Source: Bernardetia sp963719525
Lineage (GTDB): Bacteria; Bacteroidota; Bacteroidia; Cytophagales; Bernardetiaceae
Assembly (NCBI GenBank): GCA_963719525.1
Contig: CAVRCG010000003.1
Coordinates: forward strand, 168,046-232,045
Length of the DNA: 64,000 nucleotides
Reading direction: 5' to 3'
A program made the position numbers and the translations under genes. The notes under the pieces were generated by a model. It was not told the origin of the DNA and ran no database searches. It was given only the letters and a program-made list of their open reading frames with translations. Below are positions 38,703-47,080 of this stretch, piece by piece (within the stretch, counting starts at the first letter, position 1; each line of letters starts with the position of its first letter).

Positions 38703-39719
38703 TTAATTTCTGTATCTGTTTCCTCTTCGTTGCATTTCTTTTTTGGGAAAGATAAGAATAAGTTTTTCAGGAATAATTCTGACGTTCTCCATAAAAGAAG
38801 GAGGAAAAAAGACAGGTTGTATCGTCGAATCACTTTTATTCCTTGTCTTGTAGTCTGCCAGAATAAACAGACTATCAGGAAGGGTAAGCATTTCGTTTGC
38901 TCTTCTGACATCGTATTCAACGACAGCCAACTGACGAGCTAGATAAGTAGAAGAATCTTCTGGAAAATTAATTGTTCGTATCGGAACGGTAATTGTTTTT
39001 TGAAAATATAAATCTACTTCAAACTTTACTTGTACATCTTTTGGCGAAAAACTAACTTTTTTTGGTGGCTCATAAGAAATATCTGTTTGTTCGTCGTAAT
39101 TATCATTGAGAATATTTTCATTCAAATGAATCTCAAAACTATCAGGTTGATTACGAACCGAAGAAGCTGCTCCTGTAATAAACAACGAATCTGGACTTAT
39201 ACGAATAGGAGAAGCAATTCTATGATTTTTGAATAACGGAATTCTGGCACTATCTATAAAAAGTACTATTTTTTTAGATGCAACACTATCATAATTCAAG
39301 TAAATAGAATCTTCTGCAATAAAATCTACATTGACATCACTAAGCTGCTGTACAATATTAGGCATTAATGATTTTGCTGTAAAATATTTTACTTGTGTAG
39401 GATCTTCTATATCAATTTGAAGGGGGATAATTCCGAAGCCTAATGTTTTTTGAAGCAGTCGCCAACCACTTCCACTTACTTGCACAGAAATAAATTTTGG
39501 AGGTTCTTCCAGAGCAATTACATCTTTTCTTTCATAATTGATAAGCAAAGGAAATTTGATGGTAGAATTATAACTATCTTTATTAAGAGCTTGAAAAGTC
39601 CATATAAAACCTGCAATAATAATACACAAAAAAAGACGATACCAATTCCATGTACGAATAAGTGGAATAGATTTGTAAGTAGTTTTTGCAATTTCTTTTA
39701 CTGTATGACGAATTTTCAA
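38703..39719 (-). CDS. YbbR-like domain protein
   Basis: A 338-residue protein with one N-terminal membrane span (WYRLFLCIIIAGFIWTFQ) and repeated YbbR-type beta domains, seen in PPKFISVQVSGSGWRLLQ and the later PKKVSFSPKDVQVKFEVD. YbbR domains occur in CdaR, regulator of cyclic-di-AMP synthase, but in Bacteroidota these proteins usually stand near coaE-type genes and their role is not settled. No cdaA is adjacent here. Confidence 0.75.
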   Translation of the reverse strand: MKIRHTVKEIAKTTYKSIPLIRTWNWYRLFLCIIIAGFIWTFQALNKDSYNSTIKFPLLINYERKDVIALEEPPKFISVQVSGSGWRLLQKTLGFGIIPLQIDIEDPTQVKYFTAKSLMPNIVQQLSDVNVDFIAEDSIYLNYDSVASKKIVLFIDSARIPLFKNHRIASPIRISPDSLFITGAASSVRNQPDSFEIHLNENILNDNYDEQTDISYEPPKKVSFSPKDVQVKFEVDLYFQKTITVPIRTINFPEDSSTYLARQLAVVEYDVRRANEMLTLPDSLFILADYKTRNKSDSTIQPVFFPPSFMENVRIIPEKLILIFPKKEMQRRGNRYRN

Positions 39720-39872
39720 GGTTGATTAAATTAAAAAGAACAGATAAACGAGAGTAAATTTGAACGATTGAAAAAAAATGAATGTTGAAATCAAAAATAT
39801 AGGAAAACTAGCAAATCAAAGGCATAAAACAAAATTTGATAGTCTTAAAAAAGTAATAAACAAATATACAGA

Positions 39873-40607
39873 ATGAAACTACACAACAATCAAACAAATT
39901 ACTATAAATATCCTCGTACATTTCATTTGCCGTATTCTCCAAAACGTGGTTCGGACGACAAAGTTTTGATAGATGACTCTGATTTTGAAGGAGAATATGT
40001 TGTTGTACTAGAAAAAATGGACGGAGAAAACACAACTATTTATCACAATCATTTGCATGCTCGTTCGCTAGACAGTACAAAAGACGAATCGCATCGCTGG
40101 TTGGAGCGTTTTCGAAATTCTATTTTACCTCAATTAAATCAAATTAGTAGTTTTGTTAATTTTAATAATTGGCGAATTTGTGGCGAAAATCTGTTTTACA
40201 AACACACTATTTTTTATCAAGATTTGGAAAGTATTTTTTTAGGCTATTCTATTTGGTTAGAAGACAAAACAGAAGATGAAAGTCAAAACGAATGCTTATC
40301 GTGGTTTGAAACGCTACATATTTTTGATAAAATTGGAATTTCTTATCCTACTATTATTTACGAAGGAATTTATGATAAAAAGGTAATTTTAGAAAATTTT
40401 GAAGAGTATAAAAGTAATAAAGATAGACAAGTAGAAGGTTTTGTAATTCGGTTGAAAGAATCTTTTTTATATCAAGATTTTTCAAAGTCAGTTGCAAAAT
40501 ATGTCTGTGATGATTTTGAGATAACGAGTAATAAGCATTGGCGTTATGAAGCAAAAACGTTGAATCAATTAAGGAATAGTGAGAATTTTTGGAGTAAATT
40601 AGTTTGA
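39873..40607 (+). CDS. RNA ligase (Rnl2-like nucleotidyltransferase)
   Basis: A 244-residue stand-alone ligase that should seal RNA nicks through a lysyl-AMP intermediate. Motif I is EKMDGENT (nucleophile Lys48), motif III-like RICGENLFYKH, motif IV VEGFVIRLK and motif V SVAKYV, all in order. There is no added C-terminal domain. It is convergent with ybbR on its left and precedes a HigA-like gene, but repeats separate the two. Stand-alone RNA ligases in bacteria are thought to repair RNA cleaved by toxins or host nucleases; that role here is inference. Confidence 0.85.
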   Translation: MKLHNNQTNYYKYPRTFHLPYSPKRGSDDKVLIDDSDFEGEYVVVLEKMDGENTTIYHNHLHARSLDSTKDESHRWLERFRNSILPQLNQISSFVNFNNWRICGENLFYKHTIFYQDLESIFLGYSIWLEDKTEDESQNECLSWFETLHIFDKIGISYPTIIYEGIYDKKVILENFEEYKSNKDRQVEGFVIRLKESFLYQDFSKSVAKYVCDDFEITSNKHWRYEAKTLNQLRNSENFWSKLV

Positions 40608-40655
40608 TAATGTGGTTGTTTTATTGTCGCTTGTCTTTAATTTGAGTTTTTTTCA

Positions 40656-40681
40656 TGTCGCTCGTGAGACACGAGCAACGG
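40656..40681. repeat. Dispersed hairpin repeat, GCTCGTG/CACGAGC family, copy 3 (inverted)
   Basis: TGTCGCTCGTGAGACACGAG then CAACGG, inverted relative to copy 4 seventy bases on. The two together could pair into a longer stem. Confidence 0.7.
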
Positions 40682-40751
40682 AGGAGTTATTTTTTAGTTT
40701 GAAAAGAAACTATTTTACCAAATAAAATTTTGTTTTCTGACAAAATACCTT

Positions 40752-40777
40752 ACCATTGCTCGTGTCTCACGAGCGAT
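40752..40777. repeat. Dispersed hairpin repeat, GCTCGTG/CACGAGC family, copy 4
   Basis: ACCATTGCTCGTGTCTCACG then AGCGAT, 20 bases before the ATG of the HigA-like gene. Confidence 0.7.
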
Positions 40778-40797
40778 ATAGACACATAAAAAATCAA

Positions 40798-41118
40798 ATG
40801 ATGAATAATTCAATAACAGATTTAGAAGCAAAAAAACTACTTTTATCTTCTCCTTGGGATACAATAAAAGAAACGATAGAAAAAAAAGGAATATCAGAAA
40901 AAGAACTAGCAGAAAAGTTAGGAGAAAATTTGGAGCAAGTACAAAGACTCAAAGCAGGTAATTTACCCATTAATGATAAACTAGCTAACAAACTAGAGCA
41001 GGTATTAAATGTAAAAGCAAGTTTATGGATTAATTTGGAAAAACGATATAGACAAGAACTCAAAGAAATACAGTTGATGGAAAGTAATGAAAAACAACGT
41101 TCCAAAGTTTCTAGTTGA
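40798..41118 (+). CDS. HigA/VapI-type helix-turn-helix protein
   Basis: A 106-residue XRE-family DNA-binding protein. The helix-turn-helix is GISEKELAEKLGENLEQVQR, followed by the HigA-like LPINDKLANKLEQVLNVKASLW. I place the start at one of two ATGs at 40798/40801; an earlier in-frame ATG at 40756 lies inside a dispersed repeat and is unlikely. HigA proteins are antitoxins to HigB RNases, but no HigB-sized gene is next to it, so it is an orphan or a plain regulator. It precedes the ribosomal cluster on the same strand. Confidence 0.75.
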   Translation: MMNNSITDLEAKKLLLSSPWDTIKETIEKKGISEKELAEKLGENLEQVQRLKAGNLPINDKLANKLEQVLNVKASLWINLEKRYRQELKEIQLMESNEKQRSKVSS

Positions 41119-41262
41119 ATTGTAAAGTTAAAATGAAAAAATTAATCCAATCAAAATTGTAATCCATTGCATCTTAATTCGTCCAATTCGTAAAATCTGC
41201 ATTCTACTAAAATACAATCAAAATTCAATTTCGAATTAATAATCAATAAATTTACCCAACTA

Positions 41263-41294
41263 TTTGGAAATCAATAAGAAAACCTCTAATTTTG
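41263..41294 (+). promoter_or_regulatory. Promoter of the rplM-rpsI operon
   Basis: TTTG at 41263-41266, a 20-base spacer, then TAATTTTG at 41287-41294: a full match to the Bacteroidota housekeeping promoter form. Transcription should begin near 41301. Confidence 0.7.
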
Positions 41295-41300
41295 CAGACC

Positions 41301-41461
41301 TATTAAAATAGCACTACTAAGTTTTTGCGCCTTAAAACATAAAAACTTGATACTGAATGATTTTGATAGGAATTAGTTAAATTTTTATAGTAATTTGAAT
41401 AAATAGTTTGGTGTAATTTCTAATTATTTCTCAACTTTTTATTCAATCAATTTCCAAAAAA
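41301..41461 (+). promoter_or_regulatory. 5' leader of rplM, possible autoregulatory RNA
   Basis: About 160 bases between the predicted transcription start and rplM with no reading frame. It contains a hairpin AAGTTTTT (41319-41326) with AAAAACTT (41341-41348). Leaders before L13 in Bacteroidia have been proposed as ribosomal-protein-binding structures; whether this is one needs a covariance search. Confidence 0.4.
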
Positions 41462-41911
41462 ATGGATTCACTTAGTTACAAAACAGAATTTGTTACTGCA
41501 GAACAAGGCAAAACAGACCGTGACTGGCTGATTGTTGATGCAGAAGGACAAACTCTTGGTCGTATGGCAAGTGAAATAGCGAAGCGTTTGCGTGGAAAAC
41601 ACAAGCCTTCTTACACGCCTCACAATGATTGTGGAGATAGTGTAATCGTTATTAATGCCGAAAAAATCCACCTTACTGGTAAGAAGTGGAACGACAAAAA
41701 GATCATTACTCACTCTGGTTATCCAGGTGGTCAGAAAATTTATTCAGCACGCCAAATTTTACAACGCAAACCTACACAACTTGTAGAAGATGCAGTAAAA
41801 GGTATGTTGCCTCACAACCGTTTAGGACGTGAGTTATTCCGTAATTTGTTTGTGCATGCAGGAAGTGAGCATCCTCATGAAGCACAACAGCCTAAAGAAA
41901 TAAAATTCTAA
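41462..41911 (+). CDS. rplM: 50S ribosomal protein L13 (uL13)
   Basis: A 149-residue large-subunit protein that binds 23S rRNA early in assembly. WLIVDAEGQTLGRMASEIAK, the KRLRGKHKPSYTPHNDCGD block and VEDAVKGMLPHNRLGRELFR are the standard L13 signatures. First gene of the pair with rpsI, 53 bases apart, behind a clear promoter. Confidence 0.97.
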   Translation: MDSLSYKTEFVTAEQGKTDRDWLIVDAEGQTLGRMASEIAKRLRGKHKPSYTPHNDCGDSVIVINAEKIHLTGKKWNDKKIITHSGYPGGQKIYSARQILQRKPTQLVEDAVKGMLPHNRLGRELFRNLFVHAGSEHPHEAQQPKEIKF

Positions 41912-41964
41912 TTAAAATTCTAATTTTAACTTTTTAGGTCTATTTAAAACCATTTGATTTATAA

Positions 41965-42354
41965 ATGAGTACAACACTTCACACCCTTGGAAGACGTAAG
42001 AAGGCAGTAGCTCGTGTATATATGCAATCAGGAACAGGCAAAATTACTGTGAATGGTCGTACTATAGAAGACTACTTTCCAACAGAAATCTTACGTATCA
42101 TCATCAACAGACCCTTTGTCGTAACAGATAAAGTAGGTGTTTTTGATGTCAATGTTAATGTAGCTAGTGGTGGAATTACAGGACAAGCAGGTGCTGTTCG
42201 TCTTGGTATTTCTCGTGCCTTAGTTGAGCATGATCCAGAGCTTCGCCCAGCACTTAAAGCTGAAGGATTTATGACACGTGACCCTCGTATGGTCGAACGT
42301 AAAAAATACGGTCGTAGAAAAGCACGTAAAAAATTCCAGTTCAGTAAGCGTTAA
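41965..42354 (+). CDS. rpsI: 30S ribosomal protein S9 (uS9)
   Basis: A 129-residue small-subunit protein whose basic C-terminal tail reaches the P-site tRNA. It begins LHTLGRRKKAVARVYMQSG and ends in the invariant RDPRMVERKKYGRRKARKKF with the terminal SKR. Conserved rplM-rpsI order. Confidence 0.97.
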   Translation: MSTTLHTLGRRKKAVARVYMQSGTGKITVNGRTIEDYFPTEILRIIINRPFVVTDKVGVFDVNVNVASGGITGQAGAVRLGISRALVEHDPELRPALKAEGFMTRDPRMVERKKYGRRKARKKFQFSKR

Positions 42355-42691
42355 GAAGTTGCTTTTTGGACAAAATTTATTATCAAATTTGTCAGACACT
42401 TTCAGAAGTATCAGACAATTACATATTACTTTTTATCCAAAAATAGAAGCTTCTTAACCATAGGAATAAAATTTAACTGAAATAGTATTGCGTAATTTGT
42501 AATTAGCTACGCTGATTATTTCATAATTCGTAATTAATATTATTCCTAATTTATTTAAAAAAATTATTATCCCGAATGCGTGATTCTCGCCTCTACCTTG
42601 AATAAAGATTTATTCTTTAATCAAAACGTACAGAAAAAAGAATCAAAGTTTCGAAATTGATTTACATTCTCTCATAGAGTAAAAAAATACT
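42355..42691. other. Intergenic region before rpsB
   Basis: 337 AT-rich bases. No gene. The last 110 bases, which are less AT-biased (CCCGAATGCGTGATTCTCGC), may be the rpsB promoter and leader, but I recognise no defined structure. Confidence 0.4.
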
Positions 42692-43499
42692 ATGGACAAA
42701 ATAGAATATAAAGACCTTTTAGACGCAGGCGTGCATTTCGGTCACTTGAAACGCAAGTGGAATCCAAAAATGGCTCCCTATATCTTTATGGAGCGCAATG
42801 GTATCCACATCATTGACCTGAATAAGACTCTCGCCAGTCTAGAAACTACTACGGCTGCCATGAAAGAAATGGCTCGTAAAGGACAAAAAATTATGTTTGT
42901 TGCTACAAAGAAACAAGCACAAGAAGTTGTATCACAAGAGGCACAACGCCTAAATATGCCTTATGTTACAGACCGTTGGTTGGGTGGAATGCTTACCAAT
43001 TTTGCTACTGTACGTAAGTCTATCAAGAAAATGCAATCGAACAGAGCGCATGATCAAAAGTGATATGTACAAAAACTTAGCAAAGCGTGAACGTCTGATG
43101 ATTACACGTGAGCAAGAGAAATTAGAGCGTGTTTTGGGTGGTATTGCAGACCTTAATCGTTTGCCGTCTGCTCTTTTTGTGGTTGATGTTGTTCGTGAAC
43201 ACATTGCTATCAAAGAAGCAAAACGCCTTAACATTCCTGTTTTTGCTATCGTTGATACAAATGCAGATCCAAACATTGTTGATTATGCAGTTCCTGCAAA
43301 CGATGATGCTTACAAATCTATCTTACTTCTTACTACAATTATCGGTAAAGCTGTTGAAGAAGGTTTGGCTGAACGCAAAGACGATAAAGATAGAGCCAAA
43401 CTACAGGAAGAAGAAGACAAAAAACGTGCAGTTGATGAAGGTAAAAAACCTGCAAGAGCTGTAGCTTCGAAAGCAAAAAATGCTGACGAAGAAGAATAA
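42692..43499 (+). CDS. rpsB: 30S ribosomal protein S2 (uS2), frame broken by one extra base
   Basis: Two overlapping frames together make a full S2 of 268 residues if one base is removed near 43040 (TCGAACAGAG read as TCGACAGAG, giving KKMQS-TERMIKSDMY). The N-terminal half has GVHFGHLKRKWNPKM and the C-terminal half RERLMITREQEKLERVLGG, LFVVDVVREH and NIPVFAIVDTNADPNIVDY. rpsB is essential and single-copy, so the break is almost certainly a sequence error. Followed by tsf after one small gene, the usual rpsB-tsf pairing. Confidence 0.93.
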
Positions 43500-43619
43500 A
43501 TGTTAGGGATTGAGAAATGGAGATTAGGGAATGGGAAATTACTATTTCATAATTATTTATTTCAAACCTTAATTTATTCTATCATAAATTAGACAATTAA
43601 AAGTAGTAAGCAGTCAAAA

Positions 43620-43708
43620 GTAGCCAACACTTTCCAAGTGTTGATTATATTTACTAATACACTGAAAAATGCTATCGCATTTTCAAACAGTTGAAAACTG
43701 TTTGCTAC
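43620..43708. repeat. Paired-hairpin intergenic element, GTAGC...GCTAC type, copy 1
   Basis: Starts GTAGCC and ends TTGCTAC; holds AACACTT-TCC-AAGTGTT at one end and AAACAGTT-GAA-AACTGTTT at the other. Same architecture as 44091-44155 and related hairpins at 50362-50421. Confidence 0.6.
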
Positions 43709-43833
43709 TTTATATATAAATTGATTTTATCAAAACAGATTTTCAATAGGTTTTGGCAATTAAGTATTTCGTAATTATACATTCGTAATTCGTAATTGAA
43801 AATTCGTAATTGAAACTAAATTCTTATATCATT

Positions 43834-44058
43834 ATGGCTTTCGAAACAAAAACCAAACTAAAGATTGAGAAGCGTATCAGTGAGCTAAAAACTATGCAGT
43901 CGGATTTTTTCAAAACGAAAAAAGCTGACCGTCCTTCTGAAGGATTAGATAGCTCTCGTGAAGAACTCAATCGCCTCAAAACTATTCTTGCTAATTCTTA
44001 CCGTGGTCGTGAGAACTCAAAAGAAGATACAGATTATGTAAGTTCAAACTTTGCATAA
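43834..44058 (+). CDS. Small hypothetical protein between rpsB and tsf
   Basis: A 74-residue, highly charged helical protein (MAFETKTKLKIEKRISELKT, then REELNRLKTILANSYRGREN). I chose the ATG at 43834; an upstream in-frame ATG at 43810 adds eight hydrophobic residues that look like non-coding sequence. It has no family I know. Its place inside the rpsB-tsf interval, flanked on both sides by hairpin repeats, is unusual. Confidence 0.6.
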   Translation: MAFETKTKLKIEKRISELKTMQSDFFKTKKADRPSEGLDSSREELNRLKTILANSYRGRENSKEDTDYVSSNFA

Positions 44059-44090
44059 TCGTATATCAAACTAAAATTAGTTTTTCAGAA

Positions 44091-44155
44091 GTAGCTAACA
44101 GTTTCCAACTGTTAGTAAACTACTTCATTTCTGACACTTGGAAAGTGTCAGCTAC
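44091..44155. repeat. Paired-hairpin intergenic element, GTAGC...GCTAC type, copy 2
   Basis: GTAGCTAACAGTT-TCC-AACTGTTAG, a short spacer, then CTGACACTT-GGA-AAGTGTCAGCTAC. The two hairpins are different in sequence but built alike, and the ends are complementary. Confidence 0.65.
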
Positions 44156-44281
44156 ATGAAGACTAAATTCATAAATAGAGAGTGATTTGTAACTTTGTAG
44201 CTACTTGTCACTCTTTTTTTTAATTTTATTTTAATTCGTTTTTAATTTCGTTCTATCAAGAACATAAAATATAAAATAGCT

Positions 44282-45115
44282 ATGGCAATTACGGCAAGTG
44301 ATGTAAAAAAACTTCGTGAAATGACAGGTGCAGGAATGATGGACTGCAAAAAAGCACTTACAGAATCTAAAGGAGATTTTGAAGGCGCAGTAGATATTTT
44401 ACGTAAGCAAGGACAAAAAATTTCTGCTAAACGTGCTGATAGAGATACTTCGGAAGGAGCAGTTTTTATCGAAATCTTCAACAACAACTCTGAAGGTGTA
44501 ATTATCGGATTGGGTTGTGAAACAGATTTTGTAGCTCGTAATGAAGAGTTTGTGAAATTAGGAAACGAAATTGCAAAACTTGCAGCAGACAAAAAACCTT
44601 CTACTTCAGAAGACTTAATGAAATTAGAAACGGGTGGACAAGCATTAGAAGCCAGAATTACTGACTTTGTTGGTAAAATGGGTGAGAAAATTTCTATCGT
44701 AGGTTATAGTCATCTTTCGGCTGACAAATTAGCTGCTTACATTCACTCAAACGGTAAAGTTGGTGTTTTGGTAGCTATGGATAATGCTGGAAATGCTGAT
44801 TATGATGCTATCGGAAAAGATTTGGGTATGCAGATCGCTGCCATGAATCCTGTTGCTGTGGATGAAAATGGAGTTGATCCTAAAGTAACGGAACGTGAAA
44901 TGGCTGTCGGAATAGAGCGTGCAAGAGAAGAAGGCAAACCAGAGAATATTTTAGACAGAATTGCTCAAGGTTATGTCAAAAAATACCTTCAAGAGAATAC
45001 ATTGATGAACCAAGCTTTTGTAAAAGACCCTAAACTTACAATTGCTCAGTATGTAAAAAATGAAGGAAAAGGAATGGAAATCAAATCATTCGAACGTGTA
45101 TCCGTTGGTGAATAG
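44282..45115 (+). CDS. tsf: Elongation factor Ts
   Basis: A 277-residue nucleotide exchange factor for EF-Tu. The UBA-like N-terminus has VKKLREMTGAGMMDCKKAL and SKGDFEGAVDILRKQG; the core has CETDFVARNEEFVKLGNEIA. Length is normal. It follows rpsB and the small hypothetical gene and ends at a strong terminator. Confidence 0.97.
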   Translation: MAITASDVKKLREMTGAGMMDCKKALTESKGDFEGAVDILRKQGQKISAKRADRDTSEGAVFIEIFNNNSEGVIIGLGCETDFVARNEEFVKLGNEIAKLAADKKPSTSEDLMKLETGGQALEARITDFVGKMGEKISIVGYSHLSADKLAAYIHSNGKVGVLVAMDNAGNADYDAIGKDLGMQIAAMNPVAVDENGVDPKVTEREMAVGIERAREEGKPENILDRIAQGYVKKYLQENTLMNQAFVKDPKLTIAQYVKNEGKGMEIKSFERVSVGE

Positions 45116-45182
45116 CTGACAAAACCTATTCAGAAAACAGCTTGTTTTCTTAGAACAAACGCACATTTGAGTTACATAAATG

Positions 45183-45220
45183 AAACACTAGATTGAAAAA
45201 TATCTAGTGTTTTTTTTGTG
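45183..45220 (+). terminator. Terminator after tsf
   Basis: AACACTAGAT pairs with ATCTAGTGTT ahead of eight Ts. It also covers the 3' end of the facing TonB plug frame. Confidence 0.85.
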
Positions 45221-45779
45221 TATTCTGTTTTTGGATTTCTTTAATCTTCTTTCTAGTTTTTCTATTTTTATTAGTTGTGATAATAACTACACCATTGCTT
45301 CCTCTACTTCCCCAAATTGCACTAGCTGCTGCACCTTCAACAAGAGTTATTTCTGAAACAGTATTTTCATTTAGAATAGGTAATAATTTGTATCCTATGT
45401 CTTACTTATCAAGCAAAAAATAACCTGAACGAGAAGCAGATATAACAAAAAGTAATTTGCTTTCACTTTTCAAAACTGAAGAAGAAATATGAATATCTTT
45501 GTCAATATTATTTTTAGTTGTATCAACTATCATTCTAACCAAACCACAACCCTGTCTGATAGGAAAGTAATTTTGATAAGCCGAATCAAAAACAATTTTA
45601 TCTTTAATAGCCTGTATTTTTTCAGTTTTACTTTCTAACTTTTTAAAGTCTTCTAACCACTGTAGATTTTCTTCTATGGTAAGTGTATCTATTTTTATAT
45701 CAGAATTACTTTCAGATTGAGCAAAGGAGAATTGAATAGACAAAAGAATAAGAGAAAACAGTAAAATTGTATTTTTCAT
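45204..45779 (-). pseudogene. Stand-alone TonB plug-domain protein, interrupted by TAA
   Basis: A frame of 192 codons with one in-frame TAA at 45402-45404. The N-terminus is a signal peptide (MKNTILLFSLILLSIQFSFA, start at 45779). After the stop the sequence continues as a typical plug domain, ITLVEGAAASAIWGSRGSNG then VVIITT, as in SusC-type receptors, and ends in a Lys-rich tail. Small exported plug-only proteins are found in Bacteroidota. The product may be a 125-residue truncation, or the stop may be an error; the frame is otherwise clean. Confidence 0.7.
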
Positions 45780-45917
45780 AGGATTGTGTTTTTTATATTG
45801 GGCTTCAATTATCATACGTACTTCTATCATCAAATGTGGCAAAAGAGTTTCAACAAAAAAAGTCTTTATTCATTAAGAATGAACAAAAACTTCTATTAAT
45901 TTTAAGAGAAAAACCAA

Positions 45918-46642
45918 TTAATCAAATCTAGAACGCACAAACCATCTATCACTAATCGAAACGCCTAATCCAAACTTGACATATTGCTCCCTAATGGAAT
46001 TTAATGTTCCACGCTCACCAATTGCTCCATACATATTAAGCGATGAAAAATTATTCTTTACAGGCAAAGAAAACCCTATACTCAAACTCATATCTTCAAT
46101 CAATTCTCCATTTACAATCAATGGCGTTTGGGTATAAGAAAAACCTGCTCGGTAAGTTGTCCTTAGTAGATAATTTGAGTTACGAACGTTTGGCGTAATT
46201 TCTCCACCTATACTTACTCTACTGCTACTCTGCAAACGATTATTGACTAATATAGTAGAGCCATTCGAAACGCTCCAATCTTGCATCGTGTAATCTATAC
46301 CAAAACTATAGGCAGTATTTTGTGTTCCAGAAGCAGCCTGTAAATAGCCACGTTGTAAGCTAATACCAAAAGTAAAAGCATCTGGTATTTTGATAGATTC
46401 TCTCTGTTCTGAAAAAAGAGTATCTCCATCAATTACTACATCTAAATTATTTTTGCGTTCGAAGGCTCTAAAGTGTGTTGTATTAAAATCAGCAGCACCA
46501 TCATAGGTTACTCCTACATTTATCTGTGAATTTTCAAAAACAGAAACAAAATAATGCAATCCTAAACGGTACGTAAAATCTCCGTAATTATAACGGTCAT
46601 TGATTTGAGCTATAAATCCACCTCTAAAATCATCTACTGTAG
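45918..46642 (-). pseudogene. Outer-membrane beta-barrel protein, N-terminus lost
   Basis: About 240 residues of amphipathic beta strands (GDFTYRLGLHYFVSVFENSQ, NYLLRTTYRAGFSYTQTPLI) ending in the outer-membrane type KFGLGVSISDRWFVRSRFD with a near-terminal Phe. It resembles the C-terminal half of OmpP1/FadL-like or other Bacteroidota barrels. Upstream of VDDFRGGFIAQ the homology gives way to DNA that codes a KilA-N fragment on the other strand, so the signal peptide and first strands are missing. Almost surely non-functional. Confidence 0.65.
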
Positions 46643-46890
46643 AAGTAGAAGAATTACAAATTACTAATGACAGCAATACAAGCGAGTTCGAACAGGGAAC
46701 GTTTCTACATCCAAAACTTGCTATTGATTTTGCTAGATGGATAAGTCCAAAATTTGCAGTTTGGTGTGACAAACAAATTGCTAATATCTTAAATCAAAAA
46801 GTAATTCCTCAATCTTTGCCAGATGCATTGCGTTTGTATGCTGACCAACTAGAAAGAAACGAAGCACTAGAAGCTAGAAAAAAAAGTTAG
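46643..46890 (+). pseudogene. KilA-N domain fragment (phage antirepressor type)
   Basis: A plus-strand frame without a start codon reads EFEQGTFLHPKLAIDFARWI, then SPKFAVWCDKQIANIL and LPDALRLYADQLERNEALEA. These are the second half of a KilA-N DNA-binding domain and the helical linker usual in phage antirepressors. Its left border coincides with the break in the outer-membrane gene, which points to an insertion or recombination from a mobile element. Confidence 0.7.
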
Positions 46891-47012
46891 TGAAAGATTA
46901 TGATATTTTAGAAGATAAAGCCTTTGATAACTGGGAATTATTTAGGCTTTATCTACGACCTACTCAACAAGATTTGAATAGGTTAGACAAAAAAAAGAAA
47001 AAGAAAAAGTAA
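46890..47012 (+). CDS. Short Lys-tailed ORF behind the KilA-N fragment
   Basis: A GTG overlapping the KilA-N stop by one base opens a 40-codon frame (KDYDILEDKAFDNWELFRLY, ending in seven lysines). Coupling to the fragment suggests it came in with the same phage DNA. May not be expressed. Confidence 0.35.
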   Translation: MKDYDILEDKAFDNWELFRLYLRPTQQDLNRLDKKKKKKK

Positions 47013-47021
47013 TCATAAAAA

Positions 47022-47062
47022 AAACACCTTACTTTCATCAAAAAAAAGTAAGGTAATTTTTT
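47022..47062. terminator. Bidirectional terminator after the RND pump gene
   Basis: CACCTTACTTT pairs with AAAGTAAGGT; T-runs follow on both strands (eight Ts on the minus strand). Confidence 0.8.
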
Positions 47063-47080
47063 AATCATCCATTCCACAAA

